From UBA1140 sp964409295 (GTDB lineage: Bacteria > Campylobacterota > Campylobacteria > Campylobacterales > Sulfurovaceae), in contig CAYPCV010000031.1 in the NCBI GenBank assembly GCA_964409295.1, positions 1 to 9,933 of the forward strand: a stretch of 9,933 nucleotides of DNA, written 5' to 3'. The notes beneath the pieces are model-generated. The model saw only the letters and a list, made by a program, of their open reading frames with translations. It was not told the origin of the DNA and made no database searches. Positions 5,891 through 9,933 of the stretch are shown piece by piece. The stretch's first letter is position 1, and every line of letters begins with the position of its first letter. A program made the translations under genes and the position numbers.

Positions 5891-6837
5891 CTTATTATTG
5901 CCTTCTCTTTACAGGTACTTATGTATATAGGCTTACCTGTAGAATCTCTTTGACCTATGTCTTCAGAGGCACAGAGTTTAAGTTGTATTACTCCACCGTT
6001 TTCTGTAAATTTAAAAACAGAGACATTTCTTATAAGCAGTTTTCTGTTGTTTGCAACAGAGCTATAGAGTTCCCCTTCCCAAGGTTGATAGTTATAATAT
6101 AAATAGAGATTGAATAGCCCATCTCCATCTAAATCCTCTGGAACTAAAGCATATGCTGACCATGCTAGTTTGTATCTCTCTGTAATAATTGTTTCTAATG
6201 GCACTCCATTAGAAAAAGATAGATTATCATCACTGTTTCTTGCTACAGGAAAAATACAAGAACTATTATTGTCGATGAGTCCCATACATATAGGAGAATA
6301 TTTTTCTCCTGTACGATACTCTTTGGCTTTTTGAGTAAAAAGAACAGCAGGTCTTTGTCCTGCAACACCATTTAAATCAACTTCTCCATTAGAGAGATTA
6401 CTAATAATTGTATTAGCGTTATTTAGCTGAGACCCAGGGGTTTTAAAACTGTTTATAGTAGCCGTTTCATAGTTGGCAACACCACTCCAAAATGGTGTTG
6501 CTCCAGCAGAAAAGCTATCGTAGTCGGCTCCAATCCATTCAACCGTTGTAAAGTTGTTGTCCATAGCAGGAATATCTTCTAATCGTATCCAGTTTGTTCC
6601 CTCTACTGTACCTGGGTTAATAAGGTCTTTTGCAATGGTTGTTCCATCTATTGCATAGCTCAAACGGTTTACAATTTGATTAGCAACCAACTCCGTTTTT
6701 GTTGTCGTTTTATAGAGGGCATTTTGAACGATATATCCTTCATACACTTGTACAATAATTTGAGAAGAGATAGAGGCTACTATTCCCAATATCACTAAGA
6801 CAAAAATAACCTCTATTAAGCTAAATGCTTTTTTCAT
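5887..6837 (-). CDS. MshO-like minor prepilin protein
   Basis: This protein (316 aa) starts MKKAFSLIEVIFVLVILGIV, a classic type IV prepilin N-terminus. Predicted cleavage falls after Ala4 and Glu9 is at mature position +5. The hydrophobic helix (about 5-30) is followed by an amphipathic stretch with ELVANQIVNRLSYAI, the pattern of PilW/GspJ/MshO proteins. The C-terminal VSVFKFTENGGVIQLKL also fits MshO. Cys184, Cys194, Cys289 and Cys309 suggest two disulfides. Residues 235-243 (DLDGDGLFN) resemble a calcium-binding loop. The ribosome binding site AAGGTGG precedes the ATG by 3 bases, and the ATG overlaps the mshD-like stop (ATGA). It probably forms part of a priming or tip complex in the inner membrane and periplasm. 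PilW or GspJ remain alternatives; context favours MshO. Confidence 0.7.
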   Translation of the reverse strand: MKKAFSLIEVIFVLVILGIVASISSQIIVQVYEGYIVQNALYKTTTKTELVANQIVNRLSYAIDGTTIAKDLINPGTVEGTNWIRLEDIPAMDNNFTTVEWIGADYDSFSAGATPFWSGVANYETATINSFKTPGSQLNNANTIISNLSNGEVDLNGVAGQRPAVLFTQKAKEYRTGEKYSPICMGLIDNNSSCIFPVARNSDDNLSFSNGVPLETIITERYKLAWSAYALVPEDLDGDGLFNLYLYYNYQPWEGELYSSVANNRKLLIRNVSVFKFTENGGVIQLKLCASEDIGQRDSTGKPIYISTCKEKAIIR

Positions 6838-7589
6838 AATCCACCTTTATCTTCAGGAAGAAATGTTCCTATATTGCAAGAGAATGCTCGAAAGGTAATG
6901 TTTTTATCGAGTTCATCTACGCCACTATTTGATGTTAAATTTACATTAACAAACTTAATATTACTAATTGCACCTAAAGGAGTAGAGTTAATATTACTAT
7001 TTAGCGTAATGGTAGTCCCATTAAGTAATGTCGTTATCCCCGTATCTACTCTATCCTCTGTATAGTTAATGCGTGTATTCATTGTAATATTTTTATCAAC
7101 ATAATCTCCTACATCAGTAGTTGTTATCTCATTATTAAAAACAAGTAGTCCAAAAGTTTGATTATTGTAGTCATCAACATCATCAAAATCAGTATAATCA
7201 GATTCATTAGTATCTGTATCATTTGTCTCGTCTGTACCCAAAATTAAAGAGGGGGACAAGGTACTATTTCCATCAGCACTGTTTCTACTGGCTACATCTA
7301 TTAATCCTAAAGGGGAAGTAGTTGCATTAAAGTCAAAGGGTGCTCGACTGCTTTGAAGTATAGGAGAGACACCTACAGGAATATTACTGTTTTTTTCATC
7401 CCAATGCATCGAGAGTACAATAGCTGTTTGAGAAGCAGCCGCCGCAATGGCTTCTTGTTGTAACGCAACATTACCACTCTGAATAGATTGTTGCATGAGT
7501 AGTGGGGCAGACAAGAGTACAATCCCCATAATAACCAAAGCAAAGATAAGCTCTATCATTGCAATGGCTTTTTTTGATTTAGCTACCAT
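6834..7589 (-). CDS. MshD-like minor prepilin protein
   Basis: This protein (251 aa) has the leader MVAKSKKA, then IAMIELIFALVIMGIVLLSAP as the hydrophobic helix. Predicted cleavage is after Ala8, with Glu13 at mature +5. Residues 135-142 (FDDVDDYN) match the DD-x-DD(Y/F) motif of MshD and PilV-type minor pilins. Around it lies a strongly acidic, Asn/Thr-rich patch (about 119-140). Only one cysteine (Cys238) is present. The start overlaps the end of the upstream large gene by 7 bases and has no clear ribosome binding site, so translation probably depends on re-initiation. The expected role is a minor subunit of an MSHA-type IV pilus, incorporated at the tip or during assembly. It is longer than typical MshD (roughly 200 aa). 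The fold class is secure; the MshD name is inferred. Confidence 0.65.
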   Translation of the reverse strand: MVAKSKKAIAMIELIFALVIMGIVLLSAPLLMQQSIQSGNVALQQEAIAAAASQTAIVLSMHWDEKNSNIPVGVSPILQSSRAPFDFNATTSPLGLIDVASRNSADGNSTLSPSLILGTDETNDTDTNESDYTDFDDVDDYNNQTFGLLVFNNEITTTDVGDYVDKNITMNTRINYTEDRVDTGITTLLNGTTITLNSNINSTPLGAISNIKFVNVNLTSNSGVDELDKNITFRAFSCNIGTFLPEDKGGL

Positions 7590-9933
7590 GACATTTTGCC
7601 GTTATGTTCAGTTTTTTGTACGGCTTCTATAAGGTTCCCCGTATTTCCTGCCCCTGTGGTTGATGAGATAGCTTTAATATTAATAAAGTAAGATGATGTA
7701 CCCAAAGGCATACCAATAACGGCTCTTCTGTTAAATCTTAACCAAACATCGGTATCAATTGCAATTTCTGCTCTTATTGCTGTTGACGGCTCATTATTTG
7801 GAAGATAATGCGTAGTAATATCCTTAATCTTTCCATTTGTAAACGGTGGAAGAGCTGTTGTAGGTGTAACACTAACATCTGAATCATTAGGTGGTATAAC
7901 AACAAGTTTACTGACTTGACCTTCGCTACTACTGTTATGATTTTTAGCTAAGTACCATCCTCGGCTTGTTTTCCCTCCTATTTTTTCTCCTACTGTTTCA
8001 AGTTTCATTTCACTCTCACACCACGATTGGTTACTATCGTTAGTTTTACAAAAAATCTCTACAAAAAGAGGAGTATTTATAGACTTTTTATCTGTTGTTG
8101 GGTACTCCTTAACATAAGAAGAGATTCTTGCAAAATAGAATATTTTTTCTTGGTTCATATCTCCTTTACCCATAGGTATTTTATCTTCTCCCTCTATTTT
8201 TGCCTCTAAGTTTGTGGTGTTTAAATCTAATGAGCTAAAGTCTACTTTTATTGGGTTCGTAGGTTCTCTAAAGAGTTTTTCCATATTATAGAGAACATTA
8301 ATATTGAGTGTTCCATTATTTTCATCTAAGAATTTATTTTTAATGTTTGCTATGCTAGGGTTCATCATTGCAACAGAATTATTTGACTCTTTATTAAACA
8401 TTACAATCTGTTGAGGATGAAGAACCTTTCCTGTAACAGATTTTGGAGGAGCATAATTACTCATATCAAATCTACCTATATCAGTCAAAAATGAAAAGTC
8501 TAAATTTAAGGATACATCAGCACTATTATCAATACAACTTTGTGTAAAGTTGCTTAATTGTCCACCATTTTTACCTCTTGCAATAATTGTACTGTTTAAT
8601 TTTACTCCCATTTTTTGAGAGAGATTTAAATTACTCATATAGAGGTAATCTTTTCCATTTCCATGAATATTAGAGAGTGTAGTATTAACATCAAATTCAA
8701 ACGGTTGGAATTGAAGTTTTATATCATGATACTTATCCATGCTCTGCGTAGATACATTACAACCTGATTTTTCATTTCCATTATTAGAAATAATACTACT
8801 GTTTTCTATACAATCGTTATTATTCTTGTCTATATTACTCCATGAATCATCGGTTATTTTTACTAGATACTTTCCAAAATTGTTATGAGAAATAGTGTTA
8901 TTTAATCTACCATTATAAAATTTATAACTGTTTAATTGGCTATCACTTGTATCGTTACAACTTAATCTATCATCAAACTCTAGTGTTGCATTTATATCTT
9001 GTGTGTATCCTAGTGCTGTTGAGTTATTTGAATCTAAAGCAACAGCTTTTGCATCTATAATATAAGCATACTCAGCAACTAAAGGTAGATGGTCATTTTC
9101 ACTGTAACTACTATCACGATAGCTTACTGTTTGATTATTCTCATCAATATCTTGTATCTCTACTTTATATCCAGCAGGTCTAATTGCAAAGTGGTCACTG
9201 CTCTCTTGTGCTACTTGTGTATATCCTACTCTATTTTCTACATTATTATAATCGTATTCATTAGCATAATCTCCATGAGCTATTGTTCCATTTTCATCTT
9301 TTAGAAAAGAGACTCTAAAGCTTGCATCTTGTGTGGCTCTTAATAGTGCTAAATCACTGCCATTAATAATATTAGCTCTGTACCCATTCTCTATATATTT
9401 ATAACCTGTATATAAAAGATGATTAGATGAGTTGTTGTTATCTATCAACTCTATTTTTAGAGTCATCTTATCTATATTAATATTTTCTTCCGAAATAATA
9501 GAATAGTCAAAATCTCGTCCTGTAATTTGAGTATAGAGTGAATCATCATCGCTATCTCCATTGGTTCGTACTACTTTAAACTTCATATCGTCATTTAAGA
9601 TAGTACCAACACCTCTATCTTTACCCATCATTACAAAATTACTAGGAAAGAAGTTTGGAAAATATATCTCTACATAAAACTCTTCATCTTTTTCAACTTT
9701 TTTATCTCCATAGACAGGTACTGAAATGGTTTGTGTTCTATTGTTTGAGAAGATATTCATGTTCATAGCAATTCCACTGCCACCTTGAAAGTCATTATCA
9801 CTCTCTAAAGCATTGGTAGTAATATCATTATTGTCTCCATCAAGAACTTTATAAAAGAACATGGTAGGCATACCCATTGGTATCATTGGTAAATCAGCAT
9901 CAATAGATACTTCAAATTCAAAATTGCTTACGC
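7583..9933 (-). CDS. Large Calx-beta / MshQ-like surface protein, 5' partial
   Basis: The reading frame is open to the right edge, so the N-terminus lies outside the window; the ATG at 9886 is internal. About 780 residues are visible. Numbering below counts from Met at 9886. Up to about 100 there is a Calx-beta domain: FEFEVSI strand, VPVYGDKKVEKDEEFYVEIYFP (split here at 56-77), and GTILNDD (94-100), the usual ending. Next, 233-240 is FAIRPAGY, matching the F-A-I-R-P motif of MshQ/DUF6701 proteins. Near the end, DTDVWLRFN (711-719) and SSYFINI resemble the family's C-terminal part. The middle is rich in Asn, Asp and Ser, with Cys310, 359, 376, 451, 613 and 623 as possible disulfides. No membrane segment or anchor is visible. 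It is first of four overlapping genes with three minor pilins, so an exported, pilus-associated adhesin-like role is inferred. The DUF6701 call needs a profile search. Confidence 0.7.
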   Translation of the reverse strand, partial: VSNFEFEVSIDADLPMIPMGMPTMFFYKVLDGDNNDITTNALESDNDFQGGSGIAMNMNIFSNNRTQTISVPVYGDKKVEKDEEFYVEIYFPNFFPSNFVMMGKDRGVGTILNDDMKFKVVRTNGDSDDDSLYTQITGRDFDYSIISEENINIDKMTLKIELIDNNNSSNHLLYTGYKYIENGYRANIINGSDLALLRATQDASFRVSFLKDENGTIAHGDYANEYDYNNVENRVGYTQVAQESSDHFAIRPAGYKVEIQDIDENNQTVSYRDSSYSENDHLPLVAEYAYIIDAKAVALDSNNSTALGYTQDINATLEFDDRLSCNDTSDSQLNSYKFYNGRLNNTISHNNFGKYLVKITDDSWSNIDKNNNDCIENSSIISNNGNEKSGCNVSTQSMDKYHDIKLQFQPFEFDVNTTLSNIHGNGKDYLYMSNLNLSQKMGVKLNSTIIARGKNGGQLSNFTQSCIDNSADVSLNLDFSFLTDIGRFDMSNYAPPKSVTGKVLHPQQIVMFNKESNNSVAMMNPSIANIKNKFLDENNGTLNINVLYNMEKLFREPTNPIKVDFSSLDLNTTNLEAKIEGEDKIPMGKGDMNQEKIFYFARISSYVKEYPTTDKKSINTPLFVEIFCKTNDSNQSWCESEMKLETVGEKIGGKTSRGWYLAKNHNSSSEGQVSKLVVIPPNDSDVSVTPTTALPPFTNGKIKDITTHYLPNNEPSTAIRAEIAIDTDVWLRFNRRAVIGMPLGTSSYFINIKAISSTTGAGNTGNLIEAVQKTEHNGKMSW

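Noticed and set aside
5863..6334. Plus-strand reading frames opposite the mshO-like gene
   Set aside because: They are antisense to a prepilin gene with clear N-terminal processing site and operon overlap.
9089..9304. Hydrophobic plus-strand reading frames in the mshQ-like gene (such as 9089-9304 and 8027-8209)
   Set aside because: They lie antisense to a long, domain-bearing coding frame. Their Ile/Val/Tyr-rich composition is the expected mirror of Asn/Asp-rich codons, and no ribosome binding site was seen.
9884..9886. ATG at 9886 as the true start of the large surface protein
   Set aside because: The frame stays open to the window edge and the upstream codons give FEFEVSIDADLP, which belongs to the same Calx-beta domain.

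Overview
The window is AT-rich (low GC by eye) and looks like the chromosome of a free-living Campylobacterota species (Sulfurimonas/Sulfurovum/Arcobacter-like). This rests on a short RecG of about 600 residues, prepilins with KKAFSLIE-type processing sites, an RNase T2 with an added N-terminal domain, and overall base composition. The placement is by family resemblance only; no search was possible.

Layout. Positions 70-1080 (+) encode an exported RNase T2 with both active-site blocks. It converges, three bases apart, on cysS (1084-2484, -), a complete cysteinyl-tRNA synthetase. Between cysS and recG lie about 400 bases without an intact gene. They hold the wreck of an IS200/IS605-type element: a left-end-like bulged palindrome (2565-2591), the first 44 codons of a TnpB/OrfB protein with a good ribosome binding site, a 12-codon scrap matching the TnpB RuvC-II region, and a near-perfect hairpin (2827-2866) that looks like the right end. 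The hairpin directly abuts the translation start signals of recG (2883-4670, +). recG then converges on hpf (4702-5232, -), with two tandem hairpins at the junction.

From 5369 to the right edge runs a minus-strand operon of four exported proteins whose genes overlap by 4-7 bases. In transcription order they are: a large, 5'-truncated Calx-beta/MshQ-like surface protein, then three prepilin-like proteins resembling MshD, MshO and MshP. This looks like the minor-pilin block of an MSHA-type IV pilus, with the mshQ-like gene placed first rather than last. The major pilin and assembly genes are not in the window. All three prepilins have Ala just before the predicted cleavage site. The exported proteins carry many D/E-X-N-X-S/T sequons, the site used by Campylobacterota N-glycosylation.

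The left half is housekeeping (translation, recombination, ribosome hibernation) plus a periplasmic nuclease. The most unusual parts are the three-block TnpB relic fused to the recG leader, and the reordered, sequon-rich MSHA-like cassette. No CRISPR array, tRNA, rRNA, phage gene or complete mobile element was seen.
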